A DNA stretch of 32,056 nt from Akkermansia muciniphila (lineage in GTDB: Bacteria; Verrucomicrobiota; Verrucomicrobiia; Limisphaerales; SIAT01). How positions within the stretch are numbered: the first letter of the stretch is position 1; every line of letters starts with the position of its first letter. The position numbers and the translations under genes are program-made. Under the pieces are notes generated by a model that made no database searches, was not told where the DNA came from, and was given only the letters and a program-made list of their open reading frames with translations. The stretch is taken from contig CAMASG010000027.1 of the NCBI GenBank assembly GCA_945860945.1, positions 1-32,056 on the forward strand, read 5' to 3'. Positions 31,704 through 32,056 of the stretch are shown here, piece by piece.

Positions 31704-32056
31704 ATGACTCCTAATACGCCTCCTCCACAGTCCCACGAAGGCGCGGGCGCACCTTATCCGCCCGAGGATGGAATCAGCCTGATTGACCTGCTCATTGTCC
31801 TCGCCAAACACAAATGGCTAATCATCGGTTTGCCGTTGCTCGTCGGCATTTGCGCGGCGGTTTATTCTTTATCCCTTCCGCCCATTTACACCGCAACGGC
31901 CAAGATTCTCCCGCCGCAAGCCAGCCAATCTTCTGCAGCCGCGATGCTCAGTCAGATGGGCGGAATGGGGGGATCGGCTGGGGCGGCGCTTGGGATCAAA
32001 AACCCGAACGAGATGTATGTGTCGATGCTGAAAAGCCGGACTGTGGTGGATAACAT
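31704..32056 (+). CDS. Wzz/chain-length-determinant family protein, N-terminal part (3' truncated)
   Basis: The frame is open from ATG 31704 to the window edge (117 codons). A Pro-rich cytoplasmic start (MTPNTPPPQSHEG) is followed by DGISLIDLLIVLAKHKWLIIG and the first transmembrane helix (LPLLVGICAAVYSL). Then come LPPIYTATAKILPPQ and the region SAAAMLSQMGG, NPNEMYVSMLKSRTVVDN, all typical of Wzz/GumC-type polysaccharide co-polymerases (PF02706). These proteins control polymer length and work with Wza. It follows the SLBB gene by 24 nt. Whether a C-terminal tyrosine kinase domain is present lies outside the window. Confidence 0.9.
   Translation, partial: MTPNTPPPQSHEGAGAPYPPEDGISLIDLLIVLAKHKWLIIGLPLLVGICAAVYSLSLPPIYTATAKILPPQASQSSAAAMLSQMGGMGGSAGAALGIKNPNEMYVSMLKSRTVVDN

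Overview
The window is about 32 kb of densely packed, moderately GC-rich bacterial chromosome made almost entirely of housekeeping genes. I infer a Gram-negative member of the Verrucomicrobiota, probably the Pedosphaera/Limisphaera side. The reasons are the mix of Lnt, a Wza/Wzz export pair and a GT9 heptosyltransferase-like enzyme (an outer membrane), together with an RluA-RlmI-like fusion, a Gfo/Idh/MocA plus sugar-isomerase pair, a GHL10 glycosidase and a stand-alone acetolactate synthase. No gene here fixes the taxonomy by itself. I saw no insertion sequence, phage gene, CRISPR array or attachment site.

Layout. 1-2137: the 3' end of bioA, convergent with a secreted GHL10-type glycosidase. 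2231-5890: a tetrapyrrole operon (CcsA/HemX-like membrane protein, hemA, hemC, DUF554 protein) with 1-4 nt junctions. 5894-9429: a membrane-anchored rhodanese, an NAD-dependent sugar oxidoreductase with a TIM-barrel isomerase, and nagB on the other strand. 9555-13571: hisD-hisC and a fused pseudouridine synthase/methyltransferase, coupled by overlap or a 1-nt gap. 13593-18555: a YacP-type NYN nuclease (minus), a CobW GTPase with a His-rich loop, an FmdB zinc ribbon, acylphosphatase, a metallophosphoesterase, a GT9 glycosyltransferase and a secreted protein of unknown function. 18562-22877, all minus: a LamG-like secreted protein, ilvB with its terminator and leader, and agmatine deiminase. 22947-28152: lnt, prfB (frameshifted), trpC and a REC-PAS-PP2C regulator. 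28231-28307: tRNA-Pro(GGG). 28359 to the end: an exopolysaccharide locus (WecA/MraY-like transferase, SLBB/Wza-like export protein, start of a Wzz protein).

The most striking element is the ilvB leader (21586-21749, minus strand). It has a sigma70-like promoter placed so that transcription would begin almost at the ATG, a 25-codon leader peptide with four consecutive Val codons, an intrinsic terminator just before ilvB, and a competing antiterminator whose 5' arm lies inside the leader reading frame. This is a complete ribosome-mediated attenuator read directly from sequence. Other points of note are the canonical +1 recoding site in prfB, an in-frame amber codon between an apparent signal peptide and the SLBB export protein, the RluA-RlmI-like fusion, a GluTR too short for its usual C-terminal dimerisation domain, and several start codons that sit 6-9 nt after -10-like boxes, which suggests leaderless transcripts.
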